A stretch of DNA of 64,000 nucleotides. Origin: Shimia sp. (GTDB lineage: Bacteria; Pseudomonadota; Alphaproteobacteria; Rhodobacterales; Rhodobacteraceae). Within the stretch, counting starts at the first letter, position 1, and each line of letters begins with the position of its first letter. Positions 16,995-24,873 of the stretch are shown here, piece after piece. Made by a program: the position numbers and the translations under genes. Below the pieces are notes generated by a model. That model was not told where the DNA came from, ran no database searches, and worked only from the letters and a program-made list of their open reading frames with translations. The stretch spans positions 186,001-250,000 of the forward strand of contig NZ_JAKVCW010000002.1 of assembly GCF_022448905.1 (NCBI RefSeq). Direction: 5' to 3'.

Positions 16995-18422
16995 ATGCGA
17001 CCTTTCTTACCCTACTTGCGCCTGTCTTATGGTCAGAAGCTCTTCTTGCTGGCCACTGTACCGCTGCTTTTGGCTGTGGCGGCCATCTCCGTGCTGGTGG
17101 CCAACCAATCGCGCCAATTGGCCGACCGCGAGATCCGTGCGCTGGAAACCCAGCTGATCGAAGCCAAGAAAGCCGAGCTTAAAAACTATATTTCCATCGC
17201 CCGAACAGCCTTTGTGAACATCTATGGCCGCGCCGCTCCAGATGACGACGAAGCCAAGCTTGCTGTCACGCAAATCCTGTCGTCCATGCTCTATGGCCAA
17301 GACGGCTATTTCTTTGTGTTTGACTACGACGGCAACAATTTGGTCAGCCCGAGACAAACGTATCTGATTGGCAAAAACTGGCGTGGATTGACCGACTTGA
17401 ACGGTACCGAAGTCACTGATCCGATGATCGACATCGCCCGCACCGGCGGCGGCTATCACAGTTTTGACTGGGCTAAGCCCTCATCCTTAGAAACTGCCCG
17501 AATGGTCACCTATGTGGTCGGCTTGCAAGATTGGCAGTGGGTGGTTGGCACCGGCATATTTATCGACGACGTACTTGAAAGCGTCGCCGCTGCGCGCGCC
17601 GATGTAGAGGAACGCGTGCAACGCACTTCTTTCTACATCCTGGTGATCACCGTCGCCTGCCTCACCCTTGTTTTCCTCTCCGGCTTCTTCATCACTGTGC
17701 GCGAACGCCGTCTTGCTGACGCCAAACTCAAAGCCCTGACCCAGCGGGTGTTTGACGCGCAAGAAGAAGAGCGTGGCCGCGTGGCTCGCGAATTGCATGA
17801 CGGCATCTCGCAACTGCTTGTTGGCGTACGTTATGCCCTCGATAGCGCGACCCGCCGCCTCAAGAACGGCGACGAACGCGGATTAGAGTCTCTGGAAAAG
17901 GGCGTTGATCACCTCTCTGGCGCTATCCAGGAGGTCCGCCGTATCTCCCGCGACCTGCGCCCCGGCGTGCTTGACGACCTCGGCCTCGGCCCCGCCCTGA
18001 AAGCCCTGACAGACGACTTTTCCACCCGCACAGGAATTGAGACCCACTTCAACACCGTGGTTTTCCGCAACCGCCTCGATCAAGACGCCAAAATCGCGCT
18101 ATACCGGATTGCTCAGGAAGCCCTAACCAACATCGAACGCCACTCCGGAGCCACCACCGTCTCCATCGACGTGCGCGGCCACAAGAAAGGCGCCACCCTG
18201 CGGATCGCTGACAACGGCAAGGGCCTGCCGCAGGAACGCGATCCCTCCGCGCGCGGCGGCCTCGGTCTGCGCAACATGCAGGAACGCGTTGAGCAACTCG
18301 ACGGCACCCTCCGCATATTCTCCTCTCGCTCCGGCACGGTGATTGTGGCAGAAGTCCCGCTAAGCCACATCCTGACGCCCGAAACCGAGGGCAACGACAA
18401 GACCCGAAAGGCCAGCGCATGA
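16995..18422 (+). CDS. sensor histidine kinase with periplasmic Cache domain (NarL-type kinase core)
   Basis: The ATG at 16995 gives 475 aa starting MRPFLPYLRLSYGQKLFLLA; a TTG 48 bases upstream is in frame but has no ribosome site. A first membrane helix (about 14-36), a periplasmic single Cache domain (about 45-205, with YGQDGYFFVFDYDG and LQDWQWVVGTGIF), and a second helix (about 214-235) are followed by a HisKA_3 dimerisation helix (GRVARELHDGISQ, phospho-His) and an ATPase domain (LTNIERHSG, GLGLRNMQERV). It is divergent from dctP and its stop overlaps the regulator's ATG, so it likely senses the imported acid outside the cell and controls the TRAP operon. Confidence 0.92.
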   Translation: MRPFLPYLRLSYGQKLFLLATVPLLLAVAAISVLVANQSRQLADREIRALETQLIEAKKAELKNYISIARTAFVNIYGRAAPDDDEAKLAVTQILSSMLYGQDGYFFVFDYDGNNLVSPRQTYLIGKNWRGLTDLNGTEVTDPMIDIARTGGGYHSFDWAKPSSLETARMVTYVVGLQDWQWVVGTGIFIDDVLESVAAARADVEERVQRTSFYILVITVACLTLVFLSGFFITVRERRLADAKLKALTQRVFDAQEEERGRVARELHDGISQLLVGVRYALDSATRRLKNGDERGLESLEKGVDHLSGAIQEVRRISRDLRPGVLDDLGLGPALKALTDDFSTRTGIETHFNTVVFRNRLDQDAKIALYRIAQEALTNIERHSGATTVSIDVRGHKKGATLRIADNGKGLPQERDPSARGGLGLRNMQERVEQLDGTLRIFSSRSGTVIVAEVPLSHILTPETEGNDKTRKASA

Positions 18423-19069
18423 GTTCAGACACAACCATCAAAGTGATGATTGTCGACGATCACCCCATGGTGGCCGAAGGCATCGAGTCCATTCTGGAAA
18501 GCTATGACGACATCACCGTTGTCGGCACCCTCTCCAATGGCCGCGAGGCCGTGGACCAACTGCCCACGCTGAATCCCGACGTGGTGTTGATGGACCTCAA
18601 CATGCCAGAGATCGGCGGCCTCACCGCCACAGAAATGCTCCTGGAGATGGACCCTGACCTGCGCGTGTTGATCCTGTCGATGCACGACAGCCCGGAGTAC
18701 ATTTCCACCGCGCTCAGCCATGGGGCGATGGGCTATGTGCTCAAAGACGTGCCCACAGAGGAAATCAAAACCGCGATCGACGCTGTGATGAGCGGCAAGA
18801 AATACCTCTGCACCGGCGCCAAAGGCTCGCTGGAGCCATCCGAGGATGGCGCCCGCGAACCACTCACCAGCCGCGAACAAACTGTTTTGTTGCAACTGGC
18901 CCAGGGTAAATCCAACAAAGAAGTTGCCAATGAGCTCAACATCTCGGTGCGCACCGTGGAAACCCACCGCAAAAACATCAAACGCAAACTGGGCATCTCC
19001 TCCACCGCTGGCCTCACCCGCTACGCCATGGAACACGGCGTGCTGCAAGGCACCGGTGTTGGTCTATAG
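18419..19069 (+). CDS. NarL/LuxR-type response regulator
   Basis: A 216-aa regulator. The receiver domain (residues 5-125) has MIVDDHPMVAEG, the phospho-acceptor Asp in VVLMDLNMPEIGG, and the conserved Lys in YVLKDVP. The C-terminal LuxR helix-turn-helix spans about 145-205 (LTSREQTVLLQLAQGKSNKE, TVETHRKNIKRKL). Its ATG overlaps the kinase TGA (ATGA), so the two are translationally coupled. Cognate regulator of the upstream kinase; likely target is the divergent dctPQM promoter. Confidence 0.94.
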   Translation: MSSDTTIKVMIVDDHPMVAEGIESILESYDDITVVGTLSNGREAVDQLPTLNPDVVLMDLNMPEIGGLTATEMLLEMDPDLRVLILSMHDSPEYISTALSHGAMGYVLKDVPTEEIKTAIDAVMSGKKYLCTGAKGSLEPSEDGAREPLTSREQTVLLQLAQGKSNKEVANELNISVRTVETHRKNIKRKLGISSTAGLTRYAMEHGVLQGTGVGL

Positions 19070-19072
19070 GCG

Positions 19073-19669
19073 TTACCGCTTGCGGCTCTTTCCAAGATTC
19101 AACCGCGCCCAGGCGGTATAATCCGCATCATTGGCGTTACATGAAAAAGTGCGCCGGTATTCAAACAGTTGCGGAAGTTGGCTTAAGTCAAAGAACCGCT
19201 TGTGTGTGCCAAGCACATCATCGCCACTGATACTCGCCACAACTTTTGTAATCAGCGCATAGAGCCGTTTTGCGCGCGCGATCCCTGGAAGCTCTTCGAT
19301 TTCCTCGGTAATCCCTTTGACCAAGTCGCCAAGGGCTTCTTCCAAATCATCATCTAAAATGCTGTCCTCTTCCATGAGGTACCAGGTTACTTCGATTTGG
19401 CTGTCAGAGGGCACCCAAACGCCCATCCACTCCCCGGTATGCTGCAGTTCCTTCCATTTGCCGCGATCAGCTTGAGTAAAAGTCACGTAATTGTCCGACC
19501 CGCCCACATGGGTGTCCTCAAGCACGCCTCTATTGGACCGCTGAATCACTGTGACAATCCCGTAAATCTCATCATCGCCGGGATCATCGTCCTTATCATT
19601 GAGGTCTTCGTCCTGTAGGCGCTGCATCCGCGCCCACATGTTGGGAATAACCAATCGCCGGTAGGACAT
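19073..19669 (-). CDS. hypothetical acidic protein (198 aa)
   Basis: A soluble protein beginning MSYRRLVIPNMWARMQRLQD. An acidic stretch follows (LNDKDDDPGDDE), then a beta-rich section (YGIVTVIQRSNRG, IEVTWYLMEEDS) and a long helix pair (DDDLEEALGDLVKGITEEIE). No family is recognised and there is no signal peptide. AAAGGAGAGGGCT lies just before the ATG, which supports the start. It converges on the response regulator with 3 bases between the stops. The gene stands alone, with 172 non-coding bases before it. Confidence 0.7.
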   Translation of the reverse strand: MSYRRLVIPNMWARMQRLQDEDLNDKDDDPGDDEIYGIVTVIQRSNRGVLEDTHVGGSDNYVTFTQADRGKWKELQHTGEWMGVWVPSDSQIEVTWYLMEEDSILDDDLEEALGDLVKGITEEIEELPGIARAKRLYALITKVVASISGDDVLGTHKRFFDLSQLPQLFEYRRTFSCNANDADYTAWARLNLGKSRKR

Positions 19670-19841
19670 AGCCCTCTCCTTTCAAAATGCTGCTGTGAAA
19701 TGAATGCGCAAATAATAACATAAAACAGCGATTTTGCAGGGTGGCGCTCCAAAACGTGTCGACGTCCAAAGTTGGTTCCTCAACTTTATCGCGCCTAAAG
19801 GTCAAAACGGCATAGAGGCGAACACAGTAGCTCCCATACGG

Positions 19842-20216
19842 CTATGAAATCCCCTCACCGAAAAACACCAGGTTTCCATCTTCATCCAGTACGTGGAACT
19901 CGCGCTGCCCATAGTCCTGATCAAAGGGCGCCCGAACGCGACCCTGTGGCAATGCGTCTAACGCCTCCTGCATATCAGCAAACAACGCGTCTATTTGCTG
20001 GACGTCGATGTAGAATGACGTCTCCCGCCCCGTCAGGTCGTCACCCGGATCCACTTCGATCAAACGCACCGCCACGGCCTCGCGCCGTAAGAATGCGTAG
20101 TTATCGGCCGTAAATCCCACCTCAAAGCCCAACACATCCCGGTAAAACGCGATTTGCCGCGCCAAATTGCTGCAGGGAACAAACGGTGTGATCTGATTCA
20201 GACTGAATTTACCCAT
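19842..20216 (-). CDS. VOC-family (glyoxalase/bleomycin-resistance-like) protein
   Basis: A 124-aa protein with two beta-alpha-beta-beta-beta units typical of the vicinal oxygen chelate fold. Unit 1 is ITPFVPCSNLARQIAFYRDV plus GFEVGFTADNYAFLRREAV; unit 2 starts ETSFYIDVQQIDALFADMQ and ends REFHVLDEDGNLVFFGEGI. The last Glu-containing strand fits a metal ligand or binding residue. Length fits bleomycin-binding and similar small dimeric VOC proteins. Substrate unknown. Confidence 0.82.
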   Translation of the reverse strand: MGKFSLNQITPFVPCSNLARQIAFYRDVLGFEVGFTADNYAFLRREAVAVRLIEVDPGDDLTGRETSFYIDVQQIDALFADMQEALDALPQGRVRAPFDQDYGQREFHVLDEDGNLVFFGEGIS

Positions 20217-20380
20217 GATTTTTCCTCAAATTTCGCGAAAGCCGGTGGCTCACGCAACAAATGCAAAGATTTTACGCCCGAAACGGTGCTTTTCTGTAGA
20301 TTTCGCGGTTGACGCCGCGATGCAGCAGCCATAAGGTCCGATCCGAACACAATAAGTGACCCCACTTGAGGACAAATACG

Positions 20381-20428
20381 ATGCCAAGGCTAGTCGTCAT
20401 TGTCGGAATTAGGCGCATGGGCCGGTAA
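20381..20428 (+). CDS. ilv leader peptide (15 aa)
   Basis: Reads MPRLVVIVGIRRMGR then TAA. Six of the residues between positions 4 and 10 are branched-chain amino acids (Leu, Val, Val, Ile, Val, Ile), the expected control codons for an operon making Leu/Val/Ile precursors. TTGAGGA (20366-20372) lies 8 bases before the ATG as a ribosome site. It lies immediately before competing RNA hairpins and a terminator, and the next gene is acetolactate synthase. Ribosome stalling in this run when branched-chain aminoacyl-tRNA is scarce would favour the antiterminator. Confidence 0.85.
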   Translation: MPRLVVIVGIRRMGR

Positions 20429-20481
20429 CGGACACCATAACGGTACCCCATGCGCCCTCGCTGATAAGCGGGGGCTTTTTT
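20412..20481 (+). promoter_or_regulatory. transcription attenuator of the ilvIH operon
   Basis: Two mutually exclusive pairings are visible. The arm GGCGCATGGG (20412-20421), inside the leader peptide end, pairs perfectly with CCCATGCGCC (20447-20456). The second arm overlaps the 5' side of the terminator stem GCCCTCGCT (20454-20462) / AGCGGGGGC (20467-20475), which has a GATA loop and is followed by six T (20476-20481). In the classical model a ribosome stalled in the Leu/Val/Ile run alters folding of the segment 20412-20447 and decides whether the terminator forms. The central segment 20423-20447 can also form a short hairpin (GGTA...TACC). The exact antiterminator should be modelled. Confidence 0.85.
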
Positions 20482-20518
20482 GTGTGAGCTAGTAATGTCG
20501 TCGGTAACGGAGAGAATG

Positions 20519-22273
20519 ATGACACGTCAGATGACCGGAGCAAAAATGGTGGTTCAAGCCCTGAAGGATCAGGGTGTGGACACAGTCTTTGGCTATCCCG
20601 GAGGCGCGGTGCTACCGATTTACGACGAGATTTTTCAGCAAAATGACATCCGCCACATCCTGGTGCGGCACGAGCAAGGCGCGGTTCACGCCGCCGAAGG
20701 TTATGCTCGCTCAACCGGCAAGGTTGGCGTGGCGCTGGTAACCTCCGGCCCCGGCGCAACCAACGCAGTGACCGGCCTGACCGATGCCCTGCTGGACTCG
20801 ATCCCGATTGTGGTTCTGACCGGCCAGGTGCCAACCTTCATGATCGGCTCGGACGCCTTTCAAGAAGCCGACACCGTGGGTATCACCCGCCCCTGCACCA
20901 AACACAACTGGTTGGCCAAGGACACAGACACCCTGTCTGAAACCCTGCACCAGGCCTTCCACGTGGCGCGCTCCGGCCGCCCCGGCCCGGTGTTGGTCGA
21001 CATCCCGAAGGACGTGCAATTCGCCAACGGCAAATACACCGCGCCGGAGAAGTCGGACACCTCGATCTATGAGCCCGAAACCAAGGGCGACATCACCGCG
21101 ATCAACGAGTTGGTTGAAGCAATGGAGAAGGCTGAACGCCCTGTGTTTTACACCGGCGGCGGCGTGATCAACTCCGGCCCGAAAGCCTCCAAGCTGTTGC
21201 GTGAACTGGTGGATGCCACCGGCATTCCAATCACCTCCACCCTGATGGGCCTTGGCGCCTATCCGGCGTCTGGCGAAAACTGGTTGGGCATGCTCGGCAT
21301 GCACGGCCTGTACGAAGCCAATATGGCGATGCACGACTGCGACCTGATGATCAACATCGGCGCGCGCTTTGATGACCGTATCACCGGCCTGATCTCCGCC
21401 TTCTCGCCCGGCTCCAAGAAAGCCCACATCGACATCGATCCGTCTTCGATCAACAAGGTGATCCCGGCGGACATCCCGATTGTGGGTGACGTGGAAAGCG
21501 TGCTGACCGACATTCTGAAAGTCTGGAAGGCCCGTGGCCGCACCGTGAACCGCGAAGCGATCGCCAAATGGCAAAACCAGATCAGCGATTGGCGCAAGGT
21601 GGAATGCCTGAAATACGTTCAGGAAGGCAACGTCATCAAGCCACAGTACGCGCTGGAGCGTCTTGAAGCCCTGACCAAGGACCACGATCGCTACATCACC
21701 ACCGAAGTGGGCCAACACCAAATGTGGGCCGCGCAGTACCTCGGCTTTGAAGATCCCAACCGCTGGATGACCTCCGGCGGCCTCGGCACCATGGGCTACG
21801 GCGTACCAGCCTCCGTTGGCGTGCAAGTGGCCCATCCTGAGAGCCTCGTAATCAACGTGGCCGGTGAAGCGTCTTGGCTGATGAACATGCAGGAAATGGG
21901 CACCGCGGTACAATTCCGCCTGCCGGTGAAACAATTCATCCTCAACAACGAACGCCTCGGCATGGTGCGCCAGTGGCAGGAGTTGCTGCACGGCGAACGC
22001 TACAGCCACAGCTGGTCCGAGGCCCTGCCTGACTTTGTAAAACTCGCCGAAGCCTTTGGCGCCAAAGGCATCATCTGTTCCGATCCGGATGATCTGGACG
22101 AGGCGATCTTGGAAATGATCAACTACGACGGCCCGGTGATCTTTGACTGTCTGGTGGAGAAACACGAGAACTGCTTCCCGATGATCCCGTCGGGCAAACC
22201 GCACAACGAAATGCTTCTGGGCGAAGCCAGCACCCAAGGCGCCATCGAAGCCGGCGGCGCGGTTCTGGTGTAA
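20519..22273 (+). CDS. ilvI: acetolactate synthase large (catalytic) subunit
   Basis: A 584-aa ThDP-dependent enzyme that condenses pyruvate with pyruvate or 2-oxobutyrate, the first common step of Val/Leu/Ile synthesis. I start it at the ATG at 20519 (MTRQMTGAKMVVQAL), with GGAGAG 6 bases upstream. The N-terminal ThDP-binding part has FGYPGGAVLPIYDE and the catalytic Glu in LVRHEQGAVHAAEGYARS. The C-terminal half carries the ThDP/Mg motif starting at GEASWLMNMQEMGTA, ending in NNERLGMV. Regulation is by the leader-peptide attenuator just upstream. The regulatory subunit ilvH follows after an interposed small gene. Confidence 0.96.
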   Translation: MTRQMTGAKMVVQALKDQGVDTVFGYPGGAVLPIYDEIFQQNDIRHILVRHEQGAVHAAEGYARSTGKVGVALVTSGPGATNAVTGLTDALLDSIPIVVLTGQVPTFMIGSDAFQEADTVGITRPCTKHNWLAKDTDTLSETLHQAFHVARSGRPGPVLVDIPKDVQFANGKYTAPEKSDTSIYEPETKGDITAINELVEAMEKAERPVFYTGGGVINSGPKASKLLRELVDATGIPITSTLMGLGAYPASGENWLGMLGMHGLYEANMAMHDCDLMINIGARFDDRITGLISAFSPGSKKAHIDIDPSSINKVIPADIPIVGDVESVLTDILKVWKARGRTVNREAIAKWQNQISDWRKVECLKYVQEGNVIKPQYALERLEALTKDHDRYITTEVGQHQMWAAQYLGFEDPNRWMTSGGLGTMGYGVPASVGVQVAHPESLVINVAGEASWLMNMQEMGTAVQFRLPVKQFILNNERLGMVRQWQELLHGERYSHSWSEALPDFVKLAEAFGAKGIICSDPDDLDEAILEMINYDGPVIFDCLVEKHENCFPMIPSGKPHNEMLLGEASTQGAIEAGGAVLV

Positions 22274-22276
22274 CCA

Positions 22277-22678
22277 ATGCGATTGGTGTCGATAATAGCG
22301 ATTGCCATTGGCGTCGGTATTGTCGGCTACCAGTTGGCACCTAAGCGCCCGACGCTTTTGGAGGTTGAATGGATGCAAGACGCAGACCTATGGAGAGCAA
22401 GTGAAATTGCTACGACATCGGGTGAATACTGTATCTGCCCACCATATGAATGCGCTTCGATGTTTGAAACTACGTTGCTCGTCAACGACCGAAAATTTTT
22501 CGGTACAAATTCGAGGTATCTTCTGGCTTCACCGTCTGGACCAGTATCAACCAAAACCAAACCAATGCGCATTGCCAGCATATCGTCCAAGCAAAAATGC
22601 TTCGAAATGAACAAAGGCGATGAAGTCGCCTTCGAACTAAGAAAGGCTGGAGATAGCTTTTCTCTCAGCGTTTACTGA
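22277..22678 (+). CDS. small secreted or anchored protein of unknown function inside the ilv operon (133 aa)
   Basis: Starts 3 bases after the ilvI stop and ends 11 bases before ilvH. An N-terminal hydrophobic stretch (MRLVSIIAIAIGVGIVGYQL) makes a signal anchor or signal peptide; the rest is polar and has four Cys (CICPPYEC, KCF), suggesting disulfides outside the cytoplasm. GC content and codon use (AAA, GAA, TTT, ATA) are visibly lower than in ilvI and ilvH. No family recognised. It lacks a strong own ribosome site, so it may be translated by coupling. It looks like a foreign gene inserted into the ilvI-ilvH gap. Confidence 0.65.
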   Translation: MRLVSIIAIAIGVGIVGYQLAPKRPTLLEVEWMQDADLWRASEIATTSGEYCICPPYECASMFETTLLVNDRKFFGTNSRYLLASPSGPVSTKTKPMRIASISSKQKCFEMNKGDEVAFELRKAGDSFSLSVY

Positions 22679-22689
22679 AAGGCAAACCC

Positions 22690-23253
22690 ATGGCTGCTCT
22701 AAAAATCAAAAAAGGCTCCACGAGCCACTCCGCTTACAACCTACGTCCGAACTTCTCCGACGAGGTCGAGACCCACACGTTGGCTGTTCTGGTGGACAAC
22801 GAGCCGGGCGTTCTGGCCCGTGTGATTGGTCTTTTCTCCGGGCGAGGCTACAACATCGAAAGCCTAACCGTGGCCGAGGTCGACCACACCGGTCACCTGT
22901 CGCGCATCACCATCGTGACCACCGGAACACCGCAAGTCATTGAACAGATCAAGGCGCAGCTGGGCCGGATTGTACCAGTACACGACGTGCATGACCTGAC
23001 CGTCGAAGGCGCCTCCGTGGAGCGTGAACTGGCCCTGTTCAAAGTCGCGGGCTCTGGCGAAAAACGCGTCGAAGCCTTGCGCTTGGCCGACATCTTCCGC
23101 GCCAACGCAGTGGACAGCACGCTGGAGAGCTTTGTCTTTGAACTCACAGGCACGCCCAGCAAGATCGATGCCTTTGCCGACCTTATGCGCCCCTTGGGCC
23201 TGATCGAAGTGGCGCGTACCGGTGTGGCTGCCCTGTCGCGCGGCTCCGAATAA
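22690..23253 (+). CDS. ilvH: acetolactate synthase small (regulatory) subunit
   Basis: A 187-aa regulatory subunit that binds valine for feedback inhibition and raises activity of the large subunit. The ACT domain is at about residues 27-100 (HTLAVLVDNEPGVLARVIGL, SRGYNIESLTVAE-like segment), followed by the IlvN C-terminal domain (ELALFKVAGSGEKRVEALRL ... FVFELTGTPSKIDAF). An N-terminal extension of about 25 residues (MAALKIKKGSTSHSAYNLRP) is normal for this group. The ATG at 22690 is preceded by GAAAGGCAAACCC. A terminator follows 22 bases after the stop. Confidence 0.96.
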   Translation: MAALKIKKGSTSHSAYNLRPNFSDEVETHTLAVLVDNEPGVLARVIGLFSGRGYNIESLTVAEVDHTGHLSRITIVTTGTPQVIEQIKAQLGRIVPVHDVHDLTVEGASVERELALFKVAGSGEKRVEALRLADIFRANAVDSTLESFVFELTGTPSKIDAFADLMRPLGLIEVARTGVAALSRGSE

Positions 23254-23275
23254 GACCACCTGCTCAGCACAGTAA

Positions 23276-23299
23276 AAAAGGGGCCGCTTGGCCCCTTTT
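23276..23299 (+). terminator. bidirectional terminator between ilvH and the next - strand gene
   Basis: Stem AAAAGGGGCC / GGCCCCTTTT with a GCTT loop; T-run on the + strand and A-run on the 5' side, so it also serves the convergent gene at 23333. Confidence 0.9.
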
Positions 23300-23332
23300 A
23301 TTTTGATTGTTTGTCCGAATGCCCGGGTTCAG

Positions 23333-23716
23333 CTAACTGACCTTGCGCGACCGCGCCGCCGCCTCCAGATCAATCACCTTTGCCGAGGTCTTTTTGTCCT
23401 CCACCGCTTCCGGCAAGTGCAACGCCGCCCGCAGCGCGCGTCCAACCTCTCCGGTTTCCACCGCCATCGCCGCCTGCAACAGGTGCTCGGCCAAAGGCGT
23501 GCCCGGCGCCAGGCGACGCAGATTAAACGCCCGCCGCTGATGCCCAACCATCATTATGTCGAACATCACCAGATCACCAGCCGCCAAAGTGACCACGTCG
23601 CTCCCCAAAGCAGACGCGTCTTTCTCGGCATTGAAATAGGCCAGATTCGCGTGATCTTCACACCAAATAACCGCTGTACCACCTTTGCTGTCATGCCAAA
23701 GCACAACGCCATTCAT
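23333..23716 (-). CDS. conserved hypothetical protein (127 aa)
   Basis: Begins MNGVVLWHDSKGGTAVIWCE and continues with beta-type strands (HANLAYFNAEKDA, VTLAAGDLVMFDIMMVGHQR) reminiscent of a small beta-barrel such as a cold-shock-like or OB fold, then a helical C-terminal half ending in a basic tail (AAARSRKVS). The barrel comparison is only a visual impression. No signal peptide or membrane segment. AGGGAAGGGAAT precedes the ATG. Convergent with ilvH across a shared terminator. Confidence 0.65.
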   Translation of the reverse strand: MNGVVLWHDSKGGTAVIWCEDHANLAYFNAEKDASALGSDVVTLAAGDLVMFDIMMVGHQRRAFNLRRLAPGTPLAEHLLQAAMAVETGEVGRALRAALHLPEAVEDKKTSAKVIDLEAAARSRKVS

Positions 23717-23965
23717 TCCCTTCCCTCCCCTGAAACTCGTTATGTCCCGTGCACAAATGACCCTGCCAAAAACACAGCCGGATCATCTCCCTGCCCCAGC
23801 CTACAGCCAGTTTCCCATCAACCTATGGTCAATTTTGTGTCGACCCCATTGCAAGCTGGTGCCAATATGCGCCAAGATGACGCCATTAAGCATCGATTTT
23901 GACCATATGCGAATTTTGCACACGTTCTGCGGGTCTTTCAATGACAAACACAGCCGGAGAGCCAA

Positions 23966-24781
23966 TTGTCACAACCCGAGACTGTATCGCCAAGCGAAAC
24001 GCATCCAGCAGAACTGCGAAGGATGTTCGGGCGAAACCTCCGGCATCTTTGCGCGCCCTACCGCTCAGTTTCCGATTTGTGCAGGCAGTTGGGAATCAAC
24101 CGCACGCAATTCAACCGATACTTGTCAGGAGAAAGCTTTCCCCGCCCTGATGTGCTGCACCTGATCTGCCAGTTCTTTGACGTCGACGCTCGCATTCTGC
24201 TTGAGCCTTTGGACAAGCTGGACACCCGTCCGGGCGTGCTTAACCATCCCTTCCTGGCGGCCAATGTTGGAAGTGGCATGCTCCCACTATCTGAAGAGGC
24301 CTTGCCATCCGGGTTTTATCGTTTCTCCCGCAAAAGCTTTGTGGAAGACGACCTCGTGATTGTTGGATTGGTCTATATTTTCCGGGATGGGGAGTACACG
24401 TTTCTGCGCGGATATGAACCCCGCCAAGCCATGAGCACCCATGGACTGCCCACCAACAGCCCTCTGCGGGAGTTCCGAGGATACGTGTCCGCGCAGGAAG
24501 ATGGCATCTCCATCAATGTTGCCCACCGCCACAACATGGCGGCAACATTCAACTACCTGGGGCGTGTCGCCGCTTTCAACAACACATTTTGGGTTGGCTA
24601 TGCAGCCCGCCCCACCCGCGAAACCCTACGCGGCCGCCGCGTGGCGCGCATGGTCTATGAACATGTCGACGCCCCGCTGCGCGACATCGTCGCCTTGGCC
24701 CGTCAAACTGGATACGTCAGCCCGGATGACTTGCCCGAGTTCCACCTGCACCACCTGATGCTGGACACCCCGTTTACCTGA
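23966..24781 (+). CDS. helix-turn-helix (XRE-like) transcriptional regulator
   Basis: A 271-aa protein; the start is a TTG at 23966 with GGAGAG 4 bases before it (an in-frame ATG at 24023 is the alternative). The N-terminal HTH covers about residues 17-70 (FGRNLRHLCAPYRSVSDLCR, GINRTQFNRYLSGESFPRPD). The 200-aa C-terminal region is a putative effector-binding domain with strands such as FVEDDLVIVGLVYIFRDGEY and a conserved-looking RHNMAATFNYLGR. It precedes the Rieske oxygenase gene by 92 bases on the same strand and may control it; this is inference from position. Confidence 0.78.
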   Translation: MSQPETVSPSETHPAELRRMFGRNLRHLCAPYRSVSDLCRQLGINRTQFNRYLSGESFPRPDVLHLICQFFDVDARILLEPLDKLDTRPGVLNHPFLAANVGSGMLPLSEEALPSGFYRFSRKSFVEDDLVIVGLVYIFRDGEYTFLRGYEPRQAMSTHGLPTNSPLREFRGYVSAQEDGISINVAHRHNMAATFNYLGRVAAFNNTFWVGYAARPTRETLRGRRVARMVYEHVDAPLRDIVALARQTGYVSPDDLPEFHLHHLMLDTPFT

Positions 24782-24873
24782 CTGGCGCATCTGCGGCATC
24801 TGCTGTCGCAGACAGGCCGGACCACGCTTAACTATGCCGCCTAGGCTACCAGTGCCAGCCTCTGGAGCCCGCC

